Shown here piece by piece: positions 16,843 through 25,592 of a stretch of 64,000 nt of DNA (position 1 is the first letter of the stretch; each line of letters begins with the position of its first letter). The position numbers and the translations under genes were made by a program. The DNA is from JBGRQA01 sp041725895. Its GTDB lineage: Bacteria > Bacteroidota > Bacteroidia > Bacteroidales > Marinifilaceae. The DNA lies in assembly GCA_041725895.1 (NCBI GenBank), contig JBGRQA010000011.1:100954-164953 (forward strand), read 5' to 3'. The notes below the pieces were generated by a model. The model made no database searches and was not told the origin of the DNA. It was given only the letters and a program-made list of their open reading frames with translations.

Positions 16843-18249
16843 TTATTTCGTCACAAACTTCTGTGGTTTGATCATTCTTTCAGGTGCTAAAAGCTCATCC
16901 AGCATCTCTTTGGACAAAAGATTTCTCTCCAATACCAAATCGTAAACGCTACGATTGTTGGCAAGCGCTTCTTTTGCAAGAGAGGAAGATGCTTCGTAAC
17001 CCAAAGTTGGGTTCAATGCGGTTACAATACCGATGCTGTTCAGTACCATATCGCGACACACCTCTTCGTTGGCAGTAATTCCGGAAACACACTTCTCTTC
17101 CAACACCTTCATTCCGTTCTCCAACATCTCCATAGACTCCAGAATGGCTTTCACCAATACAGGCTCCATTACGTTCAACTCCAACTGACCCGCTTCGGCA
17201 GCAAAGGTTACAGTCAAATCGTTACCAATAACCTTAAAGGCCACCTGGTTCACTACCTCAGGAATCACAGGATTCACCTTACCTGGCATGATGGAAGAAC
17301 CTGGCTGCATCTTAGGCAGGTTGATCTCATTCAATCCGCAGCGTGGTCCGGATGACATCAAACGAAGGTCGTTACAGATTTTGGATAGCTTAACAGACAA
17401 ACGCTTCAGAGCAGATGAATACATTACGTAAGAACCGGTATCAGGAGTTGCTTCCACCAGGTTGCCGGCCAAAACGATATCCAAATCGGTAATATCCTGC
17501 AAATGTCTTACTACTTTTTCAGAGTATCCAGGCTCAGAGTTAATTCCGGTACCGATAGCAGTTGCTCCCATATTCACTTCACGGAACAATTGAGCATTCT
17601 GGTTCAAACGGGCAACTTCCTCTTCCAAAGTTACAGCATAGGCTTCAAACTCTTGACCCAAAGTCATTGGTACAGCATCCTGCAACTGGGTACGACCCAT
17701 TTTAATTACATTGGCAAATTCTTTTCCCTTAACACGGAAAGCCTCTACCAGGTTGTTCAATACAGATACCAAACGAGCATTGTGATTGATCAGAGCAATC
17801 TTAATGGCAGTTGGATAGGCATCGTTGGTAGATTGTGCCAGGTTGATATGGTTGTTGGGGTGACAGTGTTCGTATTCCCCTTTTTCGAATCCTAACAATT
17901 CCAAGGCACGGTTGGCGATCACCTCATTGGCGTTCATATTGGTTGAAGTACCAGCTCCACCCTGAATCATGTCTACTGGAAATTGATCGTAGAATTTTCC
18001 TTCCAATACTTCTGCTCCGGCATCAACGATAGCTTTGGTCAGGTCATCAGAAAGCAATCCCAGTTCGTTATTGGCTTTGGCTGCAGCCATTTTCACCATC
18101 GCCAGAGCATCAATAAACAAGGGGTAAGAGCTTAGTTTTACACCACAGATATCAAAGTTTTCAACGGCGCGTAAAGTTTGGATGCCATAGTAAGCATCAG
18201 CAGGTACTTCTTTGTACCCCAACAGATCGTGTTCTTGTCTTGTTTTCAC
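16843..18249 (-). CDS. aspA: Aspartate ammonia-lyase
   Basis: Cleaves L-aspartate to fumarate and ammonia in the cytoplasm. The 468-residue length is typical. The superfamily signature GSSIMPGKVNP is intact near residues 320-330 and holds the catalytic serine loop; the N-terminus (RQEHDLLGYKEVPADAYYGIQT) is that of AspA rather than fumarase C. It belongs with ansB and dcuB, which would supply aspartate and export the resulting dicarboxylate, so the locus feeds fumarate respiration. The start is preceded by a structured leader (18286-18380) and, farther upstream, a palindromic operator (18545-18560). Confidence 0.95.
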   Translation of the reverse strand: MKTRQEHDLLGYKEVPADAYYGIQTLRAVENFDICGVKLSSYPLFIDALAMVKMAAAKANNELGLLSDDLTKAIVDAGAEVLEGKFYDQFPVDMIQGGAGTSTNMNANEVIANRALELLGFEKGEYEHCHPNNHINLAQSTNDAYPTAIKIALINHNARLVSVLNNLVEAFRVKGKEFANVIKMGRTQLQDAVPMTLGQEFEAYAVTLEEEVARLNQNAQLFREVNMGATAIGTGINSEPGYSEKVVRHLQDITDLDIVLAGNLVEATPDTGSYVMYSSALKRLSVKLSKICNDLRLMSSGPRCGLNEINLPKMQPGSSIMPGKVNPVIPEVVNQVAFKVIGNDLTVTFAAEAGQLELNVMEPVLVKAILESMEMLENGMKVLEEKCVSGITANEEVCRDMVLNSIGIVTALNPTLGYEASSSLAKEALANNRSVYDLVLERNLLSKEMLDELLAPERMIKPQKFVTK

Positions 18250-18285
18250 TTCTTTAAGATGTATTTATTCGTTTGTTTTTCTACC

Positions 18286-18380
18286 AGCTAAAAGCTCTTA
18301 ATCCGGTTCCTGAGCCCAACCCTTTCGTTAATTAACAAAGGGAATGGAAATAATCAGCATCCTGAGCATCGCTTTTAGCT
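18286..18380 (-). promoter_or_regulatory. Structured leader upstream of aspA
   Basis: AGCTAAAAGC at 18286-18295 and GCTTTTAGCT at 18371-18380 form a perfect 10-bp outer stem that encloses 75 nt. Inside lies a second hairpin, CCCTTT/AAAGGG at 18320-18342, around an AT palindrome, plus two CTCAGGA-type segments. It ends 37 nt before the aspA start codon. A branched RNA leader is plausible; it matches no riboswitch class that I recognise. Confidence 0.5.
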
Positions 18381-18544
18381 GAGAGTTCAAATTATCTTTT
18401 CAATTCTTTGACAAGCTACCCCTCTCCAGGGAGGGAACTGTCTTCGTTTTGATTATGCACCAAAAGTAGAACAAGCAAATGAAAGGATCGAAAAAACCAC
18501 TATGCTGTTTGACTTAATTCGGAACTCTATATTACCTAATAAAA

Positions 18545-18560
18545 GGTGAAATATTTCACC
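18545..18560. promoter_or_regulatory. Crp/Fnr-type operator upstream of aspA
   Basis: GGTGAAATATTTCACC is a perfect 16-bp palindrome of the form GGTGA-N6-TCACC. The same half-sites occur upstream of dcuB at 22603-22618. The locus encodes a Crp/Fnr-family regulator (22857-23534), the likely binder. Confidence 0.65.
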
Positions 18561-18601
18561 CTATATTCTCAGGACGCTGATAATCAACATCCTTTTCAGA
18601 A

Positions 18602-18630
18602 GAGGGACACCTGCAATGCAAGTATCCCTC
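18602..18630 (-). terminator. Possible terminator of the porin gene
   Basis: GAGGGA at 18602-18607 pairs with TCCCTC at 18625-18630, extended inward by AC/GT pairs. It lies 59 nt after the porin stop codon. The T-tract on the minus strand is weak (TTCTG), so termination may be inefficient and allow some read-through to aspA. Confidence 0.45.
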
Positions 18631-18688
18631 GTGCTTTATCTGAAATTTTTAACCAATAAACCTCAATGTTTTAATTGGATTAGGGCTA

Positions 18689-19858
18689 CTAGAACATTTT
18701 CAATCGGTATACCAAACCAATTGAAAAACGGTTGGTGTACTGATCTTTAAGTCCTAAGTTGTTGGTTACAGTAGTATCGTAATCGAAGTAACGACCGGTG
18801 TAAGTAAAGAATACTTTCAAGTTATCAGCTACCGGGTGGAACTCCAAACCTCCGATGTAACCATAAGAAGTACGGAACTCATCGTTCAAATCTGCGTTGG
18901 TGTTACCTTCGTTGGTAGCAGTTTCGTACATACCTTTCACAAACATGTTGAATTTCTTGTTCAAACGGTAGTCAACTTTTGCGATCAAAGAGTTGTAAAC
19001 AACATCCATAGCACGAACGTACTCACCACCATTGGCATTTACCATTTCAGAAACGATACCTTTACGATCGATATCTTCGTGAGAGTTCATCCAGTCGAAT
19101 TGCAACTGAGCTTTATCACTCAATTTCACTTGAGTACCCAAAGCGATATATTTCATGTAGTTGTCCTTAGCTTCCTCGAAGATAGAGTACGACCAACGAG
19201 TTTGTACTTTACCACCGAACAGCTTACCATTCCAGTTCAAAGTATAACCTAGTGGGTTCTTGCTGGTTTCAACATCATTCAAACCGGAGTAGATGTTATC
19301 CAGGTAATCGTTGCGAGAGTTCACAACCTGGAAACGGAACTCCTGATCGTTCATCTGGTAAGCAAAATCAACACCAGTCAGGAAGTTATCCATGTAATCG
19401 ATCATATCGCTGTACTGGTAGATATCGATTGGGTTCAGATCGAACTCGTATCCACCGAAAGCAGTACACTGCTTACCACCGGTAATGGTAAAGTTAGGAG
19501 CAACATCGATAGATACAGATGCAATATCGGTAGCACGAGACAAGTTGTCCAAACCTTCGGCTGAAGTACCACGGTTCATACGGTGACGAACACGGTAACG
19601 AACACCTTTTACTACCTCACCACGCATTTCCAGACGCATCTGGTTGGTTTTGAAATCCACTCCTTCGTAATCGCCACCATTCAAATACATGTTGGCAGAG
19701 TTTTGAAGGTTCAAATAAAAGTTGAAAGCATCATTCTTCTGATCCAAAGCAGCCAATTTCTGCTCCAAAGCTTTCAAACCTGTCGTTTCCTGAGCTACTG
19801 CAGTTCCACCAATGGTAAGAACAGCAGCAAAAGCGATAAAATATTTTTTCAGATTCAT
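18689..19858 (-). CDS. Outer-membrane porin-like protein
   Basis: A 389-residue beta-barrel protein with a signal peptide (MNLKKYFIAFAAVLTIGGTAVAQ) and a C-terminal aromatic residue (KMF), the signal for outer-membrane insertion. A longer frame begins at 19996, but the extra 46 residues precede a normal signal peptide, so the start at 19858 is preferred. A short coiled segment (GLKALEQKLAALDQK) follows the signal, as in trimeric or OprP-like porins, then alternating strands to the end. It sits between ansB and aspA, so it probably passes asparagine, aspartate or dicarboxylates across the outer membrane. The substrate is inferred from context only. Confidence 0.8.
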   Translation of the reverse strand: MNLKKYFIAFAAVLTIGGTAVAQETTGLKALEQKLAALDQKNDAFNFYLNLQNSANMYLNGGDYEGVDFKTNQMRLEMRGEVVKGVRYRVRHRMNRGTSAEGLDNLSRATDIASVSIDVAPNFTITGGKQCTAFGGYEFDLNPIDIYQYSDMIDYMDNFLTGVDFAYQMNDQEFRFQVVNSRNDYLDNIYSGLNDVETSKNPLGYTLNWNGKLFGGKVQTRWSYSIFEEAKDNYMKYIALGTQVKLSDKAQLQFDWMNSHEDIDRKGIVSEMVNANGGEYVRAMDVVYNSLIAKVDYRLNKKFNMFVKGMYETATNEGNTNADLNDEFRTSYGYIGGLEFHPVADNLKVFFTYTGRYFDYDTTVTNNLGLKDQYTNRFSIGLVYRLKMF

Positions 19859-20024
19859 CTTGTAATCGTAATTATGGGTTTCTTGTAAGTAATTTGAGCG
19901 GCTTATCCATTTTGGTTCCCCTGAAATTAGGGGTGAGAAATCCCAGGGAAAGGGGCCTCTCCACCCCTTCCCGAGATATATTCTTCTAAAAATCAAGCCT
20001 GCACCCTAGCGCAGCATCAGATTT

Positions 20025-21098
20025 CTAGTATTCGTAAAACATTCTTTGGATTTCCTTGTAATCGTTGGTTTTGGTCAAGCCCAACATCAAAAGGATTCTT
20101 GCTTTTTGTGGATTCTTGTATAGAGAAGCAACAAAATTGAATTTGTCATCGTCTACCTCAGCATCCAAAGTAGCAGATCCGGAGAAAACACGAGAGCTAC
20201 GTACCACCTGGATACCATCCTTTTGAGCAGCTACCAGTTTGTCCATTACAGTTGGGTAAAGGTTACCATTACCTACACCTGCGTGGATAATACCTTTTGC
20301 ACCGTCTTTTACCAAAGCGTCAACTACTACAGCGTTAGCGTTAGAGTAACCGTAGATGATATCCACTTTAGGCAATTCGTTCAGGTTGGTTACATCGAAC
20401 TCAGAAGCAGTGGTGTGCTTCGCCAAAGTAGCACGACGGAAAGTAGGCTGACCATTGTGCATGTATCCCAAAGGACCGAAGTTAGGACACTGGAAAGTAG
20501 AAACGTTCACAGTGTTGGTTTTGGTTACATCATCAGCACCCAAAATCAGGTCGTTCATTGAAACCATAACACCACGCCCTTTAGCAGCAGGATTTGAAGC
20601 CAAAGCAACAGCATTGTACAGGTTCATTGGTCCGTCGGCACTCATAGCAGAACCTGGACGCATTGCACCTACCAATACAACAGGCTTATCGCTGTTTACT
20701 ACCAGGTTCAAGAAGTAAGCAGTTTCTTCCATGGTATCGGTTCCGTGAGTAATAACAATACCGTCACACTCTTCAGTACCCAACAATTGATTGATTTTCT
20801 TAGCCAATTTCAACCATACGGCATCATTCATTTCCTGGCTACCGATAGAAGAAATCTGAACTCCTTTAATTTTTGCCAACTCCATTACTTCAGGAACAGC
20901 AGCGATCAGCTTATCTACAGTTACAACACCAGCAGTGTAGTTGGTTTTGATGTTTGAATCACCTGATCCGGCAATGGTACCACCAGTTGCAATAATAGTT
21001 ACGTTAGGCAATTTTTGCGCATATACGGAAGACACGGCTCCCATGGCTACAACCGCCACTACAAGTAATACTCTGGCAAATCTTTGTTTCAAGTTCAT
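20025..21098 (-). CDS. ansB: Type II L-asparaginase, periplasmic
   Basis: Hydrolyses L-asparagine to aspartate and ammonia. The 357-residue protein has a signal peptide ending near residue 27 (VYAQ), so it acts in the periplasm. The first catalytic threonine is in ATGGTIAGSG (about 37-46) and the second in the GIVITHGTDTMEETAYFL segment (about 113-130), with the conserved TD pair and a later K in AMRPG context. Aspartate released here can be imported by DcuB and deaminated by AspA. The gap to dcuB is only 55 nt, so it is likely co-transcribed with dcuB. Confidence 0.94.
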   Translation of the reverse strand: MNLKQRFARVLLVVAVVAMGAVSSVYAQKLPNVTIIATGGTIAGSGDSNIKTNYTAGVVTVDKLIAAVPEVMELAKIKGVQISSIGSQEMNDAVWLKLAKKINQLLGTEECDGIVITHGTDTMEETAYFLNLVVNSDKPVVLVGAMRPGSAMSADGPMNLYNAVALASNPAAKGRGVMVSMNDLILGADDVTKTNTVNVSTFQCPNFGPLGYMHNGQPTFRRATLAKHTTASEFDVTNLNELPKVDIIYGYSNANAVVVDALVKDGAKGIIHAGVGNGNLYPTVMDKLVAAQKDGIQVVRSSRVFSGSATLDAEVDDDKFNFVASLYKNPQKARILLMLGLTKTNDYKEIQRMFYEY

Positions 21099-21153
21099 AA
21101 TCTTAGTTGTTTTTGTTAATTTAATAGTCGCTATAATTATTTTTATTTATTTT

Positions 21154-22473
21154 CTAGAATAGAATTGAGATCAACAGGAATCCCATGGAAACAGCTCCAA
21201 TGGTAGCTACCATCCCCGGAATCATAAAACTGTGATTCAGCAGGTATTTACCAATTCGGGTAGTTCCGGTTCTGTCGAAGTTGATGGCTGCCACAATGGT
21301 AGGATAGTTCGGAATAAAGAAGTATCCGTTTACCGACGGGAACATGGCAATCAAAGCCGGTGCTGGCAAACCAAGGGCAATACCCAATGGCATCAAAGCA
21401 CGCACTGTAGCCGCCTGGCTGTACAGTAGGATGGAAAGCACAAACAAGGCAAAGGCAAATAACCAGGGTTGATTGGTCACCATATCCTTAATTCCACCTC
21501 CCAGAAAATCCATATTGGCGGCAAAGAAGGTATCTCCCATCCAGGCAATACCGAAGATTGCGATTACCGCCTGCATACCGGCAGAAAAAACGCTTCCTTT
21601 AGCAACCTCATCTACTTTCACTTTAGAGCAAATTAGAATCAAGGCAGCAATTGCCATCATCACCATCTCGATAGTTGCAGGCATTCCCATTTTCACCATT
21701 TTACCACCTACATTCCATACAGGACGTAAGCTTTCGAATGATCCAAACAGTACAATAGCCACAGCTCCCATAACAAATAAGCCAACGGCTATTTTTGCAG
21801 AAGCAGGAACTTCTTTTTCTTCCTTCTCAGTTTGAACTTTCAGTTTCCCTTCCTTCAGCATCTTTTGGTACTGAGGATCATCTTTTAAATCTTTCCCCAT
21901 TTTATTGGCGGCAAAGGCTCCTACTAATACACCAAAGAAAGTAGCCGGGATACTGATCATCAGAATATCGATCAATTGAAAATCGTAAGGAGTTAGCATT
22001 CCCAATAAAGCTACAGTAGCCGCCGAAATAGGACTGGCTGTAATAGCCTGCTGGGAAGCAATCACTGCGATTGACAAAGGACGTTCGGGACGAACACCTG
22101 TTTCGCGTGCTACCTCTGAGATTACAGGAAGTACCGAATAACAAACATGACCGGTACCTGCTACCAATGTAAAAAGATAAGTTACAATAGGACCAAAAAA
22201 GGTGATCCGATTGGGGTTCTTACGTAACATTCCCTCGGCCAGTTTGACCAAATAGTCCAAACCTCCTGCAGCTTGCATGGCAGCAGCGGCTGTAATTACT
22301 GATACAATCATCAGCATTACATCAATTGGAGGAGATGTAGGTTGCAGATTAAATACAAAGGTTAGAATAGAAAGTCCGATACCTCCCATTACTCCTAACC
22401 CGACACCTCCCAATCGGGCCCCCACAAAAATTGCTATTAATACTATGGCAAATTCAATCCAAAACATATGCAT
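21154..22473 (-). CDS. dcuB: Anaerobic C4-dicarboxylate transporter
   Basis: An inner-membrane antiporter that exchanges fumarate, aspartate or malate for succinate during fumarate respiration. About ten hydrophobic helices are seen, with the family start (FWIEFAIVLIAIFVGARLGG) and FNLQPTSPPIDVMLMI near residue 45. The longest frame begins at 22545, but homology to E. coli DcuA/B favours a start at 22473 or 22467, both ATG. It is the first gene of the asparagine/aspartate locus on the minus strand and is divergent from a Crp/Fnr-type regulator gene, with a palindromic operator between them. Confidence 0.92.
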   Translation of the reverse strand: MHMFWIEFAIVLIAIFVGARLGGVGLGVMGGIGLSILTFVFNLQPTSPPIDVMLMIVSVITAAAAMQAAGGLDYLVKLAEGMLRKNPNRITFFGPIVTYLFTLVAGTGHVCYSVLPVISEVARETGVRPERPLSIAVIASQQAITASPISAATVALLGMLTPYDFQLIDILMISIPATFFGVLVGAFAANKMGKDLKDDPQYQKMLKEGKLKVQTEKEEKEVPASAKIAVGLFVMGAVAIVLFGSFESLRPVWNVGGKMVKMGMPATIEMVMMAIAALILICSKVKVDEVAKGSVFSAGMQAVIAIFGIAWMGDTFFAANMDFLGGGIKDMVTNQPWLFAFALFVLSILLYSQAATVRALMPLGIALGLPAPALIAMFPSVNGYFFIPNYPTIVAAINFDRTGTTRIGKYLLNHSFMIPGMVATIGAVSMGFLLISILF

Positions 22474-22602
22474 TATTCTTTTTCTGATTCGGAGGTAAAG
22501 ATACCTTCCTCCTCCATTCGTGATCCACCCTGTAAGCTGTTGCAAGACATGTATTTAAACACAAGTATCTTACCACCAAAACAGGAACCGTTCACTCATT
22601 GT

Positions 22603-22618
22603 GGTGAGCTTTTTCACC
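22603..22618. promoter_or_regulatory. Crp/Fnr-type operator upstream of dcuB
   Basis: GGTGAGCTTTTTCACC has the same GGTGA-N6-TCACC half-sites as the site upstream of aspA. It lies 130 bp upstream of the dcuB start and about 240 bp upstream of the divergent regulator gene. A possible dcuB -7 element (TACTTGTG on the minus strand, 22560-22567) would put the operator centre near -57. Confidence 0.65.
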
Positions 22619-22819
22619 CTAGTAATACTATGCACCTCACTACACAACATCGAAACCCTTTCCTTGTTCGAGCCGTAACATCCTATAGTTCAGAAGATCC
22701 AGTTCTTTCACAAGGATTTCGAGCATTCCTGCCAACGAAATAGCACAAACGAGTGAATTATCTTACTTAGTGAATTCAATTTGGGTGTTTTGCGAAGCTC
22801 TTTCTGACAAAAAACTACA

Positions 22820-22827
22820 TATATTTG
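22820..22827 (+). promoter_or_regulatory. -7 element of the Crp/Fnr regulator gene
   Basis: TATATTTG matches the Bacteroidota -7 consensus TAnnTTTG and lies 29 bp before the ATG of the regulator. No TTTG element is seen at the ideal 19-21 bp upstream, so the promoter may be weak or activator-dependent. Confidence 0.45.
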
Positions 22828-22856
22828 TAACAGAAAATTTATTAATCTGAACTTGT

Positions 22857-23534
22857 ATGGAGGAAAATTTAGCCCTTGAACAGTATTTGAAGCATCCCTG
22901 CTTTTCGTCGCTTTCTGGTCGGGACGTAAGTTTGATCATTAATAACAGTACAACTCTCGATTTCAAGAAGCACGAAACAATAATAAAGCAAGGTAGTTTC
23001 GCCACCCATATATATTATATGCTAGAAGGTCTGGCCAAGATCAACATTGAATCCGATGGTAGAAACAATACCATTCGTATGGCCCCTCAGTTTCGATTCC
23101 TGGGTTTATCGCACGCGTTTTTTGACAAGATATATCACCTGTCGGCTACTGCTATGGAACCAACCAAAGTAATGCTGATCGATATTGCCGTCTTCAAACA
23201 ATTGATCAAAACCAATGGCAGCTTTGCTATGGGAGTTATCGAAACCATGTCGATGACTTCGCACCGGCAGATTAAGCGAATGATCATGTACAGCAATAAG
23301 AATGTAGAAGGAAGCCTGGCTACTTTCCTGATCCACTATGCGCACATGGCGAATTCCAACACCTTCAAACTACCTTTTTCCCGCAAAGAAATTGCCGAAA
23401 CCATCGGTTATTCGCGGGAAAGTGTGATCCACACCTTTACCAAATTCAACAAGGAGAAGATCATTCGGGTAGTAGACAAACAGGTGGAGCTATTAAATGT
23501 TGACCTGTTGAAACAGATCAAAGCAAAAGGATAG
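22857..23534 (+). CDS. Crp/Fnr-family transcriptional regulator
   Basis: A 225-residue regulator with an N-terminal cyclic-nucleotide-binding-like beta-roll (about 20-135) and a C-terminal winged helix (about 150-222, with LPFSRKEIAETIGYSRESVIHTFTKF holding the recognition helix). Only one cysteine (C16) occurs in the sensing region, so an Fnr-type 4Fe-4S cluster is unlikely. It is divergent from dcuB, and two GGTGA-N6-TCACC palindromes lie in the locus, so it probably controls the asparagine/aspartate genes. The effector is unknown. Confidence 0.88.
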   Translation: MEENLALEQYLKHPCFSSLSGRDVSLIINNSTTLDFKKHETIIKQGSFATHIYYMLEGLAKINIESDGRNNTIRMAPQFRFLGLSHAFFDKIYHLSATAMEPTKVMLIDIAVFKQLIKTNGSFAMGVIETMSMTSHRQIKRMIMYSNKNVEGSLATFLIHYAHMANSNTFKLPFSRKEIAETIGYSRESVIHTFTKFNKEKIIRVVDKQVELLNVDLLKQIKAKG

Positions 23535-23556
23535 ACAAAAAAAATACCAGATAGTA

Positions 23557-23591
23557 AAAAGGCAGCTTCGAAATTGAGCTGCCTTTTCTTT
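23557..23591. terminator. Bidirectional terminator between regulator and MATE genes
   Basis: AAAAGGCAGCT at 23557-23567 pairs perfectly with AGCTGCCTTTT at 23577-23587; T-rich on the right and A-rich on the left, so it can act for both converging genes. Confidence 0.85.
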
Positions 23592-23647
23592 TACCTTTTA
23601 TTGACAAATAGAAGAAATGCCAAAGGAATCTATTCACGGTTACAGAA

Positions 23648-24988
23648 TTAGATCTTCCGTAGAATAGATTTATAGCGCAGTTGGAAAAGAGTTGAGCATA
23701 CCAAGAGGCCAACCGGAAATCCGAACCAGATTCCTACAGCCCCAAATCCCCAAACAAATGCTGACATATAGCTAAAAGGAAGTGAAACAAGGAAGTAGGA
23801 AATAAATGTAATAATTACCGGAATTCGAGCATCGGCAAATCCCCTTAGGGTTCCCACAAGCACAATTTGAATTCCATCTACCAACTGAAAGACACCACAA
23901 ACAATTAACATTTGAGCGGCCAGTTTGATCACCGTTTCATCCGCAGTAAATAGTAAGGGCAATAAATTTCGTCCTCCCACAAACAAAAGGACGGAAAAAG
24001 CGCAATAGATGTACATCAAATTCATTGCTGTTTTGGTGGCTCGAACAATCCCCTTTTTGTTATTCTCTCCTTTATAATGACTAACACGTATTGTGGTGCC
24101 TGAACCCAAGCCCTGGTAAATCATGAATCCCAAAGTTGACAGGGTTATGGCTATTTGATGAGCCGCCATCCCTACTTCGCTGACCCATCCCATCATTATG
24201 GCACACAATCCGAAAGCACAGGCTTCCATTACAATCTGACCCCCCAGGGGAATTCCCAGGGTTACAATTCGCTTGAATTTACTCCAACAGAACGAACTCT
24301 GATTGTACAAGCCACTAAATAGTTTGAATTTACTGTTTTTATAAAAGAGAATTATAAATGCAATGGCCATAAACAGGCGGGCCATCAGTGTTCCGATCCC
24401 TGCACCTGTAAGCCCCATTTCGGGTGCACCAAACTTCCCAAACATGAACAGGTAGTTGCCTACGGTATTCACCACATTTGCCCAAAGCATTATTTTCATT
24501 GCTGTTTTGGTATCACCAATTCCTTCGGCAAATTGCTTGTAGCCATAAAACAACATCATCGGAAGAACGGAGATAATAAGTATGGTCAAATAGCTTCTTG
24601 CGGGTTGAAGCACCGACTCCGGCTGTCCCATGTAGGGCATAAGTACATACAACAGGACCAGAAGAAGCGCCAAAGCAATTCCCATAAAAGCATTGGCCAT
24701 TATTCCATTCTTAATCCAGGCACCCACGGTGCTATGATCTTTTTCGCCCCAACTTTTCCCAATCAAAGGGGTTAAGGCAAAAGAATAGCCCATTCCAAAT
24801 ATTAAAACCAGGTTGAATAAAGTGTTGGTAAAGGATGCTGCAGCTAATTCCGTTGTTCCCAACTGACCAATCATTACATTATCGATTAAACCAACCGTAA
24901 TTTGCCCTGCCTGTGCAATTATTACAGGAATACTAAGTGATAGGGTTTTTGAGTATTCACCAGCCCATTGCTCCCAAAATCTTTTCAT
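23648..24988 (-). CDS. MATE-family multidrug efflux transporter
   Basis: A 446-residue inner-membrane protein with twelve predicted helices in two homologous halves, the typical MATE length. The start (LSIPVIIAQAGQITVGLIDNVMIGQLGTTELAAASF) carries the N-half signature, and the second half has GIPLGGQIVMEACAFG. Such pumps use Na+ or H+ gradients to export cationic drugs or metabolites. The substrate is unknown. A consensus CRP-like palindrome (25183-25198) lies about 200 bp upstream. The gene converges with the Crp/Fnr regulator gene at a shared terminator. Confidence 0.92.
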   Translation of the reverse strand: MKRFWEQWAGEYSKTLSLSIPVIIAQAGQITVGLIDNVMIGQLGTTELAAASFTNTLFNLVLIFGMGYSFALTPLIGKSWGEKDHSTVGAWIKNGIMANAFMGIALALLLVLLYVLMPYMGQPESVLQPARSYLTILIISVLPMMLFYGYKQFAEGIGDTKTAMKIMLWANVVNTVGNYLFMFGKFGAPEMGLTGAGIGTLMARLFMAIAFIILFYKNSKFKLFSGLYNQSSFCWSKFKRIVTLGIPLGGQIVMEACAFGLCAIMMGWVSEVGMAAHQIAITLSTLGFMIYQGLGSGTTIRVSHYKGENNKKGIVRATKTAMNLMYIYCAFSVLLFVGGRNLLPLLFTADETVIKLAAQMLIVCGVFQLVDGIQIVLVGTLRGFADARIPVIITFISYFLVSLPFSYMSAFVWGFGAVGIWFGFPVGLLVCSTLFQLRYKSILRKI

Positions 24989-25182
24989 AAATCTTTTAAT
25001 TTATATGCATTTCAGAACAACACGACCAATAGAACGCAACATTTCTGCACACGGAACTACGGTGCAACATTACTGAAACACATCAATTACAAATAAAAAA
25101 TGGTAGTAAAACGAGACCTTATCCTCAGGCTAACACCTTTTGCTGTGTACTCTTTTCGAAACAGGCGTTTCGGATTTCAAGG

Positions 25183-25198
25183 TGTGAAATGCATCACA
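25183..25198. promoter_or_regulatory. CRP-like palindrome upstream of MATE gene
   Basis: TGTGAAATGCATCACA is a perfect palindrome of the form TGTGA-N6-TCACA, the classical CRP half-site arrangement. It differs from the two dcuB/aspA operators only in the outer base pairs. It is 195 bp upstream of the MATE start codon and could serve either direction. Confidence 0.5.
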
Positions 25199-25380
25199 AC
25201 AAAAACACGGTGTATGTGAGTCGTTATATTTTCGGAGCGCGAAGGTAATACTTTTTATGAATCCTCAAAGCATTTGGAGGAGCTAGTTGGAGAAGAAAGG
25301 TTTCTACGAATCACCAATGATTTGATCTTATGACCCTTGAGGAATTACATTCATCCTAATTGTATGCAATTTCGATTTCA

Positions 25381-25539
25381 ATGGATACCAAACCCTTTTT
25401 ATCTTCCACCCAAAATCAACACCTTGTTCCTCCTGAAATTTCAAAAGAGATTGAACGAATTCTCAATCTACATTTCAACTTAATAGAAGTAAGCCCGATT
25501 CCTTTACCAGATCTTCTACATGAATGCAAAACTTATTAA
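25381..25539 (+). CDS. Possible 52-residue protein
   Basis: An open frame from ATG to TAA encoding a 52-residue polar peptide (MDTKPFLSSTQNQHLVPPEI...). It has an amphipathic helix pattern in the middle (SKEIERILNLHFNLIEV) and no membrane segment. It ends 53 nt before the preferred start of the hexosaminidase gene. It is not recognised, and could be a chance frame. Confidence 0.35.
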   Translation: MDTKPFLSSTQNQHLVPPEISKEIERILNLHFNLIEVSPIPLPDLLHECKTY

Positions 25540-25592
25540 AATACTTTGTTAACTTCACCACAGATTACAAAACACAAACCCCAATAAACGCT

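Noticed and set aside
19859..19996. 46-residue N-terminal extension of the porin
   Set aside because: It precedes a canonical signal peptide, and a start at 19858 gives a normal exported protein.
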